DNA of 56,989 nt from Pseudomonadota bacterium (lineage in GTDB: Bacteria > Desulfobacterota > Binatia > Binatales > Binataceae), in contig JAJPJA010000096.1 of assembly GCA_021324455.1 (NCBI GenBank), positions 1-56,989 on the forward strand, written 5' to 3'. Made by a program: the position numbers and the translations under genes. Shown here piece by piece: positions 17,766 to 26,635 of the stretch. The notes beneath the pieces are model-generated. The model ran no database searches. It was not told where the DNA came from and saw only the letters and a list, made by a program, of their open reading frames with translations. Position 1 is the first letter of the stretch; each line of letters starts with the position of its first letter.

Positions 17766-20534
17766 ATGGCTGGGCGACTCGGGCTCGATCCCGCTGAAGA
17801 AAGCAAATCGTACAGCGCGCTGTTTGTGCTGATGGTGGCGCTGCTTCTGGCGGCTGCCGTATGGGCGATTTGGGACGACAACATCTCGCGCCGTCCCTGG
17901 AAACAGTACCAGGTCGAGTTCGACGAGCTGGCCTACAACCGCTTCATGCAAAAGGCGGCCGACGAGGACGCGCGCCTGGCCAAAAACCCCGAATACGTCA
18001 AGCTGAGCAAACAACTGGCCGCCGCCCGCAGCGCGTTCGACTCCGGCGCGACCACCGCCAGGCTCGACGCTTTGCGCGCCCAGCTCAAGGCCGCCAAAGT
18101 GGTCGCCGACGACAAGGACCAGGTTGTCCGCTTCACCAAGTCGGAGCTGACCGAACGCTGGTACGACTACAACCACGCCATTCAGGCCAACGAGGATTCC
18201 AAACCGTACAAGGATGATATCGAGCGGCTCAATCAGCGCCTGGTCGGAGAGCAGGCCGCGTCCGACGCCGCCAAGGCCCGGGTTGACTCGATCAAGGCCG
18301 AGATCGAAGCGGTCGGCGCCCAGGTCGATACTCTGACCGAAAAGCTCAAGGTCTATACCAAAAAGCGCGACGACTTCATCGACAAGGCCGACACTTACAT
18401 GATCCCGGTGACGTTCAACGGCCGGGTTCTGTTCCGCTATCCGAAGATTCCGAAAATCGAGCAGACCTCGATCGACGACTTCGATCGCAATTCGTTCGAT
18501 GAAGCCGTGGCCCGCGTCGATCGCTGCCAGAGCTGCCATACCGCGGAAGACAAGCGCGGTTTCGAAGACGCGCCCGAACCCTTCCGCACCCATTCCAATT
18601 ACGAAGAGATTATCCTCAAGCATCCGCCCGACAAGCTGGGCTGTACGCCGTGCCATGAAGGACAGGGACCTGCGCTCAACTCGGTTGCGATGGCGCACGG
18701 CGATGTCGAGTTCTGGGAAGCCAAGCTGCTCACCGGACCCAAGATGGAGGCGCGATGCATCTCGTGCCATACCGACGTCGGCTCCCTGCGCAACGCCAAG
18801 GGCGAGCAGCTGGCGCCGCATTGGGTCGAGGGCGAGCGGCTGTTCGAGCAGATGGGATGCCACGGATGTCATCTGGTGGCCGGCTACGAAGACATGCCCA
18901 AGATTGGCCCCTATCTGAAGCTGGCCAGCGCCAAGCTGGATCCGTCGTGGACCGTGCGCTGGGTGACCAATCCGCACATCTTTCGTCCGCACACGCGGAT
19001 GCCCAACTTCATGTTCACGCCCGATCAGGCCACCGCGATCGCCGCCTATCTGTTCGACAGCTCCAAAGCAGAGTCCAGCAAGTGGCTGGCCGCCCATCCG
19101 CTGCCGGCCAATTTCGACCAGGACCTGAAAGATCCGAAGATGGTCCAGGAGGGCAAGGACCTGTTCGAATCCGTCGGATGCAAGGCCTGCCATTCGGTGG
19201 ACAAGGGGCAGATCGGCACTCCGGTGGGATCGTACACCCCGGTTGACTTCAAACCCGACGCGGCCCGCACCACCAAGGACTTCGCGCCCAATCTGAGCCA
19301 GATCGCCGAGAAGACCGACGGCCGATGGATCTATCTGTGGCTGAAGAACCCGCGCGACTTCTCGCCGCATACCGCGATGCCGTCGCTGCGGCTCAGCGAT
19401 CACGAAGCCGAATCGCTCGCCGCCTACCTGATGACGATGGGAACCAAAAAGGTCGATCCCAACATCGCGCAAAGGCTGTCCAAACCCGAGGAAATCGCCC
19501 AGGGCAAGTCGCTCATCCGCAAGTACGGATGCTTCGGATGCCACGAGATCAACGGGATGGAGAAGGAGTCGCGCATCGGGGTTGAGCTCACCACCTTCGG
19601 CGTCAAGCATCTGGACGAACTGTTCTTCGGCGACCGCACCGATATCCCCGATACATGGGATGCGTGGACGTTCAACAAGCTGCACGACCCGCGCATCTAC
19701 GCCACCGCCGACGTCGAGCAGTTGATGCCGAACTTCGAGCTGCAGGACGCCGACATCTATAATTTGCGCGTGTTTTTGGCCAGCCTGACCGGTGAAACGG
19801 TGCCCGAGCGCTATCGCGACCGGGCCAACATGCAGGCGCAGAACGAGATCGTGAACGGCCGCCGCATGGTCAACTTCTACAACTGCGTCGGATGCCACGT
19901 GATCGAGCAGCGGGGCGGCTATATCCGGCGCTTCTATGAGCAGAATCCGAATTTCGCTCCGCCCATTCTCAACGGCGAGGGGGCCAAAGTACAGCCCGAT
20001 TGGCTGTACGGATTCCTGCAGGCGCCAACGCAGATTCGGCCGTGGCTGAAGCTGCGGATGCCGACCTTTCATTTCACTCCCGCGGAAGACGACACCCTGG
20101 TCAGCTACTTCGGCGCCACCGGCAACCTGGCGGTGCCCTACGTATTCGTCAATACCAACACGATCCCGCAGGACATGCTGCTTGCGGGGCAGAAGTTGAT
20201 GTCCAAGGATTACTTCAACTGCTTCAGTTGCCATCAGCAGGGCGACAAGAAACCCGAAGGACCGCCCGACGGATGGGCGCCCGACCTCGCGCTTGCGCGC
20301 CATCGCCTCAATCCGCAATGGATCGCGACCTGGCTGCACAATCCGCAGGCGCTGCAGCCGGGGACCAAAATGCCGTCGTTTTACCCCGGCGGTCCCGACG
20401 ACATATTCCACGGCAACGAGCAGGAGCAGATCCGGGCCATCCGCGACTACATCTTCTGGTTCGGCGACCATCCCGGAATGAGCCCAGCCGCTTCTCAGCC
20501 CGAGAAACCTCCGGTCAAGGTGAGCAGCAAGTAG
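17766..20534 (+). CDS. Membrane-anchored octahaem cytochrome c of the bc complex
   Basis: 922 residues. One N-terminal membrane helix (about 19-37) is followed by a predicted coiled coil (about 50-215), then eight CxxCH haem c sites with first Cys at about 254, 293, 331, 365, 472, 589, 707 and 819. Several sites sit in cytochrome-c-like domains ending in MP or MPxF (candidate Met ligands, for example TRMPNF, TAMPSL, TKMPSF). It probably takes electrons from the cytochrome b core, replacing cytochrome c1/f, and passes them to the cupredoxin encoded next. Its size and haem count exceed classical c1 or f. Confidence 0.88.
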   Translation: MAGRLGLDPAEESKSYSALFVLMVALLLAAAVWAIWDDNISRRPWKQYQVEFDELAYNRFMQKAADEDARLAKNPEYVKLSKQLAAARSAFDSGATTARLDALRAQLKAAKVVADDKDQVVRFTKSELTERWYDYNHAIQANEDSKPYKDDIERLNQRLVGEQAASDAAKARVDSIKAEIEAVGAQVDTLTEKLKVYTKKRDDFIDKADTYMIPVTFNGRVLFRYPKIPKIEQTSIDDFDRNSFDEAVARVDRCQSCHTAEDKRGFEDAPEPFRTHSNYEEIILKHPPDKLGCTPCHEGQGPALNSVAMAHGDVEFWEAKLLTGPKMEARCISCHTDVGSLRNAKGEQLAPHWVEGERLFEQMGCHGCHLVAGYEDMPKIGPYLKLASAKLDPSWTVRWVTNPHIFRPHTRMPNFMFTPDQATAIAAYLFDSSKAESSKWLAAHPLPANFDQDLKDPKMVQEGKDLFESVGCKACHSVDKGQIGTPVGSYTPVDFKPDAARTTKDFAPNLSQIAEKTDGRWIYLWLKNPRDFSPHTAMPSLRLSDHEAESLAAYLMTMGTKKVDPNIAQRLSKPEEIAQGKSLIRKYGCFGCHEINGMEKESRIGVELTTFGVKHLDELFFGDRTDIPDTWDAWTFNKLHDPRIYATADVEQLMPNFELQDADIYNLRVFLASLTGETVPERYRDRANMQAQNEIVNGRRMVNFYNCVGCHVIEQRGGYIRRFYEQNPNFAPPILNGEGAKVQPDWLYGFLQAPTQIRPWLKLRMPTFHFTPAEDDTLVSYFGATGNLAVPYVFVNTNTIPQDMLLAGQKLMSKDYFNCFSCHQQGDKKPEGPPDGWAPDLALARHRLNPQWIATWLHNPQALQPGTKMPSFYPGGPDDIFHGNEQEQIRAIRDYIFWFGDHPGMSPAASQPEKPPVKVSSK

Positions 20535-20569
20535 CCGATTTAACTTAAACTTCTACAGAGAGGGAGCAG

Positions 20570-21271
20570 ATGAACAAGCGAGCCTTTATCCTCACGACCA
20601 TTGTTGGCGCCGCCGCGCTGAGCCTGTGCGCGCTTAGCGCCCGCGCCGAGGACGGATCGATTACCGGAACGATCAAATACGGCGGCACGGCGCCCAAGCC
20701 CAAATCGGTCGAGGTTACCAAGGACAAGGAAGTCTGCGGGCTCAAGCCGCATTTCGAGGAGGATCTGATCGTCGGCGCCGACGGCGGCATTGCCAACGCC
20801 GTGGTTTACATCGCCGACGCCAAGGCTGAACCCAAGCCCGAGACCGTCGATTTTGATCAGAAGGGCTGCGACTACCTGCCCCATGTCCTGGCGTTCCCGG
20901 CCGGCAGCACCGTCAAGATCAAGAACGACGACGGCATTCTGCACAACATCCACACCTACTCCACCAAGAATCCCTCGATTAACATCGCTCAGCCCAAATT
21001 CAAGAAGGTGGTCGATGTCAAAGTCGAGCAGCCCGAACTCATCCGGGTGACCTGCGACGCGCACGGTTGGATGCATGGATGGTGGTTCTCCGCGGCCAAT
21101 CCTTACTATGCGGTCACTGACGACAAGGGTAACTTCATCATCAAGGATGTCCCTCCGGGCGATTACGAAGTCACCATCTGGCAGGAAAAGCTGGGCGAGC
21201 AGAAGCAGAAAGTCTCGGTCAAGGCGGGAGCGCCGACTACGCTTGACGTCACGATGAAGCCCAAGGCCTGA
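20570..21271 (+). CDS. Periplasmic cupredoxin-like protein with C-terminal beta-sandwich domain
   Basis: 233 residues with a signal peptide (FILTTIVGAAALSLCALSARA). A plastocyanin-like domain carries plausible type 1 copper ligands: His in GILHNIH, then Cys, His and Met in VTCDAHGWMHGW. A carboxypeptidase-regulatory-like/CnaB beta domain follows (NFIIKDVPPGDYEVTIW). AGAGGGAG gives a strong ribosome site. As the last gene of the bc operon it is a likely electron acceptor from the octahaem cytochrome. This role is inferred from context. Confidence 0.75.
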   Translation: MNKRAFILTTIVGAAALSLCALSARAEDGSITGTIKYGGTAPKPKSVEVTKDKEVCGLKPHFEEDLIVGADGGIANAVVYIADAKAEPKPETVDFDQKGCDYLPHVLAFPAGSTVKIKNDDGILHNIHTYSTKNPSINIAQPKFKKVVDVKVEQPELIRVTCDAHGWMHGWWFSAANPYYAVTDDKGNFIIKDVPPGDYEVTIWQEKLGEQKQKVSVKAGAPTTLDVTMKPKA

Positions 21272-21310
21272 CCCAGCCGCGCCAAACTCCATCGGCGCGA
21301 GTGTCAGGGG

Positions 21311-21342
21311 AGCGTCCTGGGCGCATTATCGTCCAGGGCGCT
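21311..21342 (+). terminator. Hairpin after the bc operon
   Basis: AGCGTCCTGG pairs with CCAGGGCGCT (one G-U pair) around a 12-nt loop, followed shortly by CATTTTG. It lies 40 nt after the cupredoxin stop. The T-run is short, so termination may be partial. Confidence 0.55.
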
Positions 21343-21377
21343 TCCGCATTTTGAGACATCTATCGAGGGGATCAGCG

Positions 21378-21737
21378 ATGGCGACAATCAGACGTTTGGA
21401 CCGGGTCGACGTGGGCACCGCCGATCTCAATGACGCGATCTCGGTCTACCGGCGCAACTTCGAGCTGCCCGTCACACCGGCGCCCGACGGCAAGTCGGCA
21501 ACCGTCGGCATCGGCGATGCGCAAATCAACCTGATTCCGGCCAGCTCACCGGCCGAGGGCGAGGGTATGTCGGGCCTGTGGCTGCAAGCGGATGACGTCG
21601 ACGCGGTGTGCGCCGCGCTGAGCAAGTCCGGCTACGCCTTCAAGCCGGTTCGCATCGCGGGAGAACGGCGCGTGTTGGAGGTCGAGCCGAAATCCGCCAA
21701 CCAGGTCCCGTTGTTTATTTTCGATCGCAAGGTGTAG
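21378..21737 (+). CDS. VOC-superfamily (glyoxalase-fold) protein
   Basis: 119 residues. Two beta-alpha-beta-beta-beta halves are visible: RLDRVDVGTADLNDAISVYRRNF with the strand GDAQINLIPAS, and GLWLQADDVDAVCAALSKSGY ending VPLFIFDRKV. The usual metal-binding His/Glu set is largely missing, so it may bind a ligand without metal catalysis. GAGGGG precedes the ATG. Function unknown. Confidence 0.7.
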   Translation: MATIRRLDRVDVGTADLNDAISVYRRNFELPVTPAPDGKSATVGIGDAQINLIPASSPAEGEGMSGLWLQADDVDAVCAALSKSGYAFKPVRIAGERRVLEVEPKSANQVPLFIFDRKV

Positions 21738-21756
21738 CAAACAGCCGTCCCGCAGC

Positions 21757-21924
21757 TTATTTGACCCCGATCACCATCCATTGCGCGCCGATCAGATGCT
21801 CGATACGCGTGTCACGAAAGCCCGCTTCATGCATCCATCCGCGGCAGTCCGCGCCGGTGAAGTCCAAACCGCCGGGTGTCTCGTTCGGCATGTTGAGGCT
21901 CATCAGCAGGCCGCGCTGGTCAAC
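21757..21924 (-). pseudogene. C-terminal relic of a SAM-dependent methyltransferase
   Basis: An open stretch of about 55 codons ends with a stop at 21757-21759 and is blocked by an in-frame TGA just upstream. It reads like the end of an acetylserotonin O-methyltransferase/UbiE-type enzyme: [14 protein letters not shown], then [15 protein letters not shown], then MVIGVK. The SAM-binding part is absent, and the SnoaL-like gene abuts the break. It looks like a truncated gene. Confidence 0.6.
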
Positions 21925-21935
21925 TCACGTCATGG

Positions 21936-22454
21936 CTAAGGCTGGAGCGCGAGTTCGGCTTTGCCCGTCTCCAGGTTGATTGGCGCCGAGACGTGCTCGT
22001 GAACGATCAACCACTTGCCCTTGATCTTCTTCAAGCAGTCGGTGACCCGCAATGTCACATCGATAGGTTTTCCATGAAGGTCGGTGCCGGTCACACGCTG
22101 GATGCTGTGGGTAAACGCCAGGCGGCCGTCGCTCACGACGCCCAGTTGCTCGACTTCGACCTTGACCGTCTTGTAGCCGCCAAAGAAATCCCGCCAGTCC
22201 TTGCGATACGCGTCGGCGCCGACGTACTGCAGTGGCGGAATGACGTCGAAGACCAGCAGCGCCTCGCCTGGCGCGTAGAACTTCATGATCGCCTCGGTGT
22301 CTTTGGCGTCGAACGCAGCGGCCCACGGCTCGTATAGTTTTCTGATTTGCGCCTCGTCCGAGCCCGCCGCGCGTGCCGGCAGACCCGAGGAAAGAACCAG
22401 TGCCATTACCGCGAGCATCCGAGCTGCTCCGCTCAAGACCGATGTGTGTTTCAC
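21936..22454 (-). CDS. Secreted SnoaL/NTF2-like protein
   Basis: 172 residues. A signal peptide (MLAVMALVLSSGLPARAAG) precedes an NTF2-fold domain with the usual start IRKLYEPWAAAFDAKDTEAIMKFY, a Phe/Trp-rich core (YRKDWRDFFGGYKTV), and the closing strands FTHSIQRVTG and WLIVHEHVSAP. The family (nuclear transport factor 2-like, often DUF4440/SnoaL) includes small-molecule isomerases and binding proteins. Function unknown. It is probably periplasmic. Confidence 0.75.
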   Translation of the reverse strand: MKHTSVLSGAARMLAVMALVLSSGLPARAAGSDEAQIRKLYEPWAAAFDAKDTEAIMKFYAPGEALLVFDVIPPLQYVGADAYRKDWRDFFGGYKTVKVEVEQLGVVSDGRLAFTHSIQRVTGTDLHGKPIDVTLRVTDCLKKIKGKWLIVHEHVSAPINLETGKAELALQP

Positions 22455-22610
22455 GACTAGACCTCCCGTTTGTAGTGCCGATTGAAATTCAACTCGAAGC
22501 TCTCAAAGGCTTTGCCTTTCCATCGTCAACAGGCTCCCTTCTCAACTTGGCGGTCGCTCCGTGCAGGCGGCGGAGCGACCGCCGTCAGGTTTGGGTCCGC
22601 CAGACCGTGC

Positions 22611-22883
22611 TCAGACGGGCGTGGGTATATAGGGTCGCCAGTCAAAGGTGAGTAAGCCGCCGTAGTAGTTGCTGATCCGGGCGATGTGCGAGATACCATC
22701 GGTTTCGACTGCCAGGATTCCGGGATGCGTGCTGGGGACGGTCGCCGGCACCCAGCGCGCGACGATCCTGCACCCTTGCGGCAGTTTGCCCGCCAGTGGC
22801 GTTGAATCCGGCGGTGACGAACGGACCTGGTAAGGCCGGGTATGACCGGATACCAGCCAGGCTTTCCCAGAGTTTACCGTCAT
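22611..22883 (-). CDS. Small protein, DUF3303-like
   Basis: 90 residues from ATG 22883, which overlaps the stop of the frame upstream (TGATG). The order GKLPQGCRIVARWVPAT, GILAVETDG, HIARISNYYGGLLTFDWRPYI resembles DUF3303-type ferredoxin-fold proteins (a strand ending in RW, then ETDD-like, then LLTFEVRP-like). The match is from memory of the family pattern and is tentative. No function is known. Confidence 0.45.
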   Translation of the reverse strand: MTVNSGKAWLVSGHTRPYQVRSSPPDSTPLAGKLPQGCRIVARWVPATVPSTHPGILAVETDGISHIARISNYYGGLLTFDWRPYIPTPV

Positions 22884-23203
22884 CAGGCCGCGACGGTGAC
22901 AGGTCGATCCGAGTCGTCGCCGCGTGTTGACGACATGCCTTGCGGATTGCTCCACCGCATGCCTCCCCGAAAGCTTCGCACGACGAGAACGGCGCGATAA
23001 TAGTTCCAAGCCAGCAGAATTGCAAAACGCACAAAGCTGCACCAAAGCAGCCAAAACTCGACTTTTACAGAGTCCCCAATCCGGCCGCGCAGAGCACCGC
23101 GGCTATCCGATCGCCAATGTCTCGTCGAGCCATCTCGGCAAGCTTTACGATCGCGTTTGGCTGCGCCGGGCTGGAGCCGGCGGCAGGGGCGGTGGCGAGC
23201 CAA
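22883..23203 (-). CDS. Possible small membrane protein, start uncertain
   Basis: The frame ends in a TGATG overlap with the next gene, which argues for translation. Its second half holds one membrane segment rich in aromatics (VEFWLLWCSFVRFAILLAW) and a basic tail. The first third of the 106-codon frame is low-quality and Arg-rich, so the true start is probably internal. No family is recognised. Confidence 0.3.
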   Translation of the reverse strand: MARHRPCRRLQPGAAKRDRKACRDGSTRHWRSDSRGALRGRIGDSVKVEFWLLWCSFVRFAILLAWNYYRAVLVVRSFRGGMRWSNPQGMSSTRGDDSDRPVTVAA

Positions 23204-23412
23204 CCTTGCGTGGAACTGGTGTTTGCGGGCCGCGCACGATCGTCGCTTGATTCAGCGCTGGGGCGGGTCTAGCCTCAAATGGACTGATGAGTCCGAAATG
23301 TGATTTTGAACAACGGCGCGTAAGCGATTTGGTCAATATAGGGCCGATGCGCCTGGCCATCCGATACGCGTAGTTCCCCCTCTCCGCCCAGGAGCTCGGA
23401 GGGTTGCCGCCT

Positions 23413-26400
23413 ATGATGTGGATTGTCCGTCTGGCCCTGCGCCGCCCGCTGTCAGTTGCGGTTATGGCGCTGTTGATGCTGGTGCTCGGAGGGCTGTCCT
23501 TTGAACTGATGAACGTCGATATTTTCCCCGCGATCAACCTGCCGGTGGTGCTGGTGGTGTGGAATTATCCGGGGCTTTCCGCGTTCGACGTGGAGCGCCG
23601 GATGGTGTTCATCAGCGAGCGCGCCTTTTCCACCACCGTAAACGGCATCGAGCATATCGAGTCCCGCTCGATCAACGGACTGGGCATTCTCAAGGTCTAC
23701 TTCCAACCCGGCGTCGATTTGGGTTCGGCGATCTCGCAGATCAGCTCGGTTTCCGAAACCATTCTGACCATCCTGCCGCGCGGCACCGAGCCGCCGCAGA
23801 TTATCTCCTACAACGCCGCCAACGTGCCGGTGGCGCAGCTCAACGTCTTCAGCGATACGCTTTCGACGATGCATCTGTTCGATTACGGGCTGAATTTCAT
23901 TCGTATCCAGCTCTTCACCATCCCGGGCTTTTCCTCTCCCGCGCCCCTGGGCGGCGTGTCGCGCTCGATCATGGTCAATCTCGACCCGACGCTGCTCTAT
24001 GGCAACGACCTGTCGGCCACCGACATCGGCAACGCCCTCTCCGCCGCCAACGTGGTGATCCCCTCGGGCACGGCCAAGATGGGCAATTACGAGAATAACG
24101 TCGATATCAATATGAGCGTGCCCCGGGTAACGGACTTCAACCAGCTCCCGGTCAGGTATTCCAGCGGCGCGCCGGTCCTTCTGGGCGACGTGGCCAACGT
24201 TACCGATTCGCATCAGCCGCAAACCAACGTGGTGCGCGTTGACGGCCGTCCCGCCACCTATCTGATGGTGATCAAGCATGCCGACGCTTCCACGCTCAAG
24301 GTGGTCGACGCGGTCAAGGCCAAGATGCCGGAGATCCGGGCGACGGCGCCCAAGGGACTCCAGGTCTCGCTCACCTTCGACCAGTCGGTATTCGTGCGCG
24401 CCGCGCTGTGGGACGTGGTCCAGGAGGCGGTCACGGCCGCGGCTCTGGTGGCCCTGATGGTGCTGGTGTTTCTCGGCTCGCCGCGCAGCATGTTGATCGT
24501 TATCACCTCGATCCCGTTGTCGATCCTGACCGCGATCGTGGGGCTGAAGCTGTCCGGCCAGACCATCAATACCATGACCCTGGGCGGTATCGCGCTGGCG
24601 GTGGGAATGCTGGTGGACGACGCCACGGTGGAAATCGAGAACATTCACCGCAATCAGGCGATGGGCAAGCCGCTGCTGGTGGCGATTCTGGACGGCGCGC
24701 GCCAGATCGCGACTCCCACCGCGGTCGGCACTCTGGCCATATGTATCGTGTTCTTCCCGGTCGTGCTGCTGACCGGCGTCGCGCGCTTTCTGTTCACCCC
24801 GCTGGCTCTGGCGGTGGTGTACGCGATGCTCACCTCCTACCTGCTCTCGCGCACCCTGGTACCGACGATGGCGCGCTACCTGCTCCCGGAAGAGCACGAT
24901 GAGCATCCCGGAGGCAGGGGACTTTGGGGACGGGCGCTGCGGCGGTTTGAATCCGGATTCGGCCGGGTCCGGGAGATATATCGATTCGCGCTGGCCAAAT
25001 TCATCGTCCGGCGCGGCTTTTCTCTGGCCTGCGTCGGGCTGGTGATAATCGCGTCGATGGCGCTGATGCTGATTGTCGGCCAGGATTTCTTCCCCGCGGT
25101 CGATGCCGGCATGATGCGCCTGCACGTGCGCGCACCGACCGGCACCCGCATCGAGCATTCTGAACTGCTGGTTGACGATATCGAGCGCACGATTCGGACC
25201 CTGATTCCAGCGGATGAACTCGAGCAGATCAGCGACAACATCGGGCTGCCGGTGTCTTACGATCTGGCCTTTTATCAGACCGACAGCACCGGTCCGCAGG
25301 ACGCCGACATCCTGATTCAATTGAAAGCCAGGCATCGCCCGACGCGCTTTTACCAGGACCAGATCCGCCGGGTGCTGGAGGCCAGGTTCCCCAACGTCAC
25401 CAGTTATTTTCAGGCCGCCGATATCACCACCCAGGTGTTGAATTTCGGTCTGCCCGCCGCCATCGACGCGCAGATTTCCGGCAACAACCTGCAATCGGAT
25501 TACGACATCGCGCTGCGGCTGAAAAACCGGATGGCGCTGATTCCCGGCGTCAGCGACCTGCGTATCGCGCAGGCTCTGGACTATCCCGCCTACAAGGTCA
25601 ATGTCGACCGCACCAAGGCCCTGCAGTTCGGGATTACCCAGCAGGTGGTGGCTTCCAGCCTGCTGTCGTCGCTGTCGGGCGCCAGCCTGCTGGTGCCCAA
25701 CTTCTGGCTCGATCCCAAATCCGGAGTAAATTACAGCGTCATCGCCCAGATGCCGCAGCATTTGATCGACTCGATCGGCGCGCTGGCCAATGTTCCAATC
25801 ACTGGAACCGGCGCCGCCAACACCATGGACGGCTACCTCGGAACGCCGTCCTCACAGCCGCAGTTGTTGGGCAATATCGCGACCTTCAAGCGCGCCTGGG
25901 ACCCCGCCGTCATCGACCATTACACCGTTCAGCGCGTCATTGACGTCAACTGCGCCGTCTCCGGACGCGACCTCGGCGGCGTCGCGTCGGACGTGCAGCG
26001 CGAGATCGACGCACTGGGGCATCTGCCCGCCGGTACCAGGGTGATCATCCGCGGCCAGAGCGCCGCGATGAATCAGTCGTTCCTCACTCTCGGAGAAGGA
26101 CTGATCCTCGCCATTGTCCTGGTGTATCTGCTGATGGTGGCGAATTTCCAGTCGTGGCTGGAGCCGTTCATCATCACGATGGCGGTGCCGGGCGCGCTGG
26201 CCGGCGTGCTCTGGATGCTGGTCGCGACCGGCACCACCATCAACGTCGAATCGCTGATGGGCGCGATTATGGCCGTTGGCGTGGGCGTGGCCAACGGCAA
26301 CCTGCTGATCACCTTTGCCAACGAATTGCGCGAGGAAGGTTACAGTCCCGTCGCCGCCGCAATCGAGGCCGGACGTATCCGCCTGCGCCCCATCATCATG

Positions 26401-26625
26401 ACCGCCCTGGCGATGATCCTGGGGATGCTGCCGATGGCGCTTGGTTTGGGCGCGGGCGCCGAGCAGAACGCGCCGCTGGGTCGGGCGGTTATCGGCGGTC
26501 TGGCCGCGGCCACTTTGATGACGCTGTTCGTGGTTCCCGCGATCTATTCCATCTTCAGCCGCAACCTGGTGACCAAGCAGGAGCGCGACCAGGAGATTCA
26601 GGCTCTCGAAGTTCCCGGCGCCTGA
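23413..26625 (+). CDS. RND-family inner-membrane efflux transporter
   Basis: 1070 residues from ATG 23413, with GGAGGG 10 nt upstream. The architecture is that of HAE-1/CzcA-type pumps: first helix, NVDIFPAINLPVVLV motif, porter domain, helices 2-6 with the proton-relay pair in GGIALAVGMLVDDATVEIENIHRNQ, a second porter and docking half (VGQDFFPAVDAGMMRLHVRAPTGTR), and six C-terminal helices. The substrate is unknown: heavy-metal motifs are not obvious, so organic solutes or drugs are likelier. The adaptor follows after 10 nt; no outer-membrane TolC gene is present. Confidence 0.92.
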   Translation: MMWIVRLALRRPLSVAVMALLMLVLGGLSFELMNVDIFPAINLPVVLVVWNYPGLSAFDVERRMVFISERAFSTTVNGIEHIESRSINGLGILKVYFQPGVDLGSAISQISSVSETILTILPRGTEPPQIISYNAANVPVAQLNVFSDTLSTMHLFDYGLNFIRIQLFTIPGFSSPAPLGGVSRSIMVNLDPTLLYGNDLSATDIGNALSAANVVIPSGTAKMGNYENNVDINMSVPRVTDFNQLPVRYSSGAPVLLGDVANVTDSHQPQTNVVRVDGRPATYLMVIKHADASTLKVVDAVKAKMPEIRATAPKGLQVSLTFDQSVFVRAALWDVVQEAVTAAALVALMVLVFLGSPRSMLIVITSIPLSILTAIVGLKLSGQTINTMTLGGIALAVGMLVDDATVEIENIHRNQAMGKPLLVAILDGARQIATPTAVGTLAICIVFFPVVLLTGVARFLFTPLALAVVYAMLTSYLLSRTLVPTMARYLLPEEHDEHPGGRGLWGRALRRFESGFGRVREIYRFALAKFIVRRGFSLACVGLVIIASMALMLIVGQDFFPAVDAGMMRLHVRAPTGTRIEHSELLVDDIERTIRTLIPADELEQISDNIGLPVSYDLAFYQTDSTGPQDADILIQLKARHRPTRFYQDQIRRVLEARFPNVTSYFQAADITTQVLNFGLPAAIDAQISGNNLQSDYDIALRLKNRMALIPGVSDLRIAQALDYPAYKVNVDRTKALQFGITQQVVASSLLSSLSGASLLVPNFWLDPKSGVNYSVIAQMPQHLIDSIGALANVPITGTGAANTMDGYLGTPSSQPQLLGNIATFKRAWDPAVIDHYTVQRVIDVNCAVSGRDLGGVASDVQREIDALGHLPAGTRVIIRGQSAAMNQSFLTLGEGLILAIVLVYLLMVANFQSWLEPFIITMAVPGALAGVLWMLVATGTTINVESLMGAIMAVGVGVANGNLLITFANELREEGYSPVAAAIEAGRIRLRPIIMTALAMILGMLPMALGLGAGAEQNAPLGRAVIGGLAAATLMTLFVVPAIYSIFSRNLVTKQERDQEIQALEVPGA

Positions 26626-26635
26626 CCATCTTTTC

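Noticed and set aside
17328..20471. Very long minus-strand frame opposite the octahaem cytochrome
   Set aside because: It is the antisense shadow of a high-GC gene. The plus strand has eight CxxCH sites and operon context, while the shadow has no recognisable motif.
23283..23300. CTGATGAGTCCGAAA, resembling a hammerhead ribozyme core
   Set aside because: The core needs a stem between CTGATGA and GAAA, and none is present. Here GGACT-GATG-AGTCC simply makes a 5-bp hairpin, and there are no flanking stems I or III.
23404..23412. TTG at 23404 as start of the RND pump
   Set aside because: The ribosome site GGAGGG ends only 1 nt before it, whereas ATG 23413 is at a normal distance.
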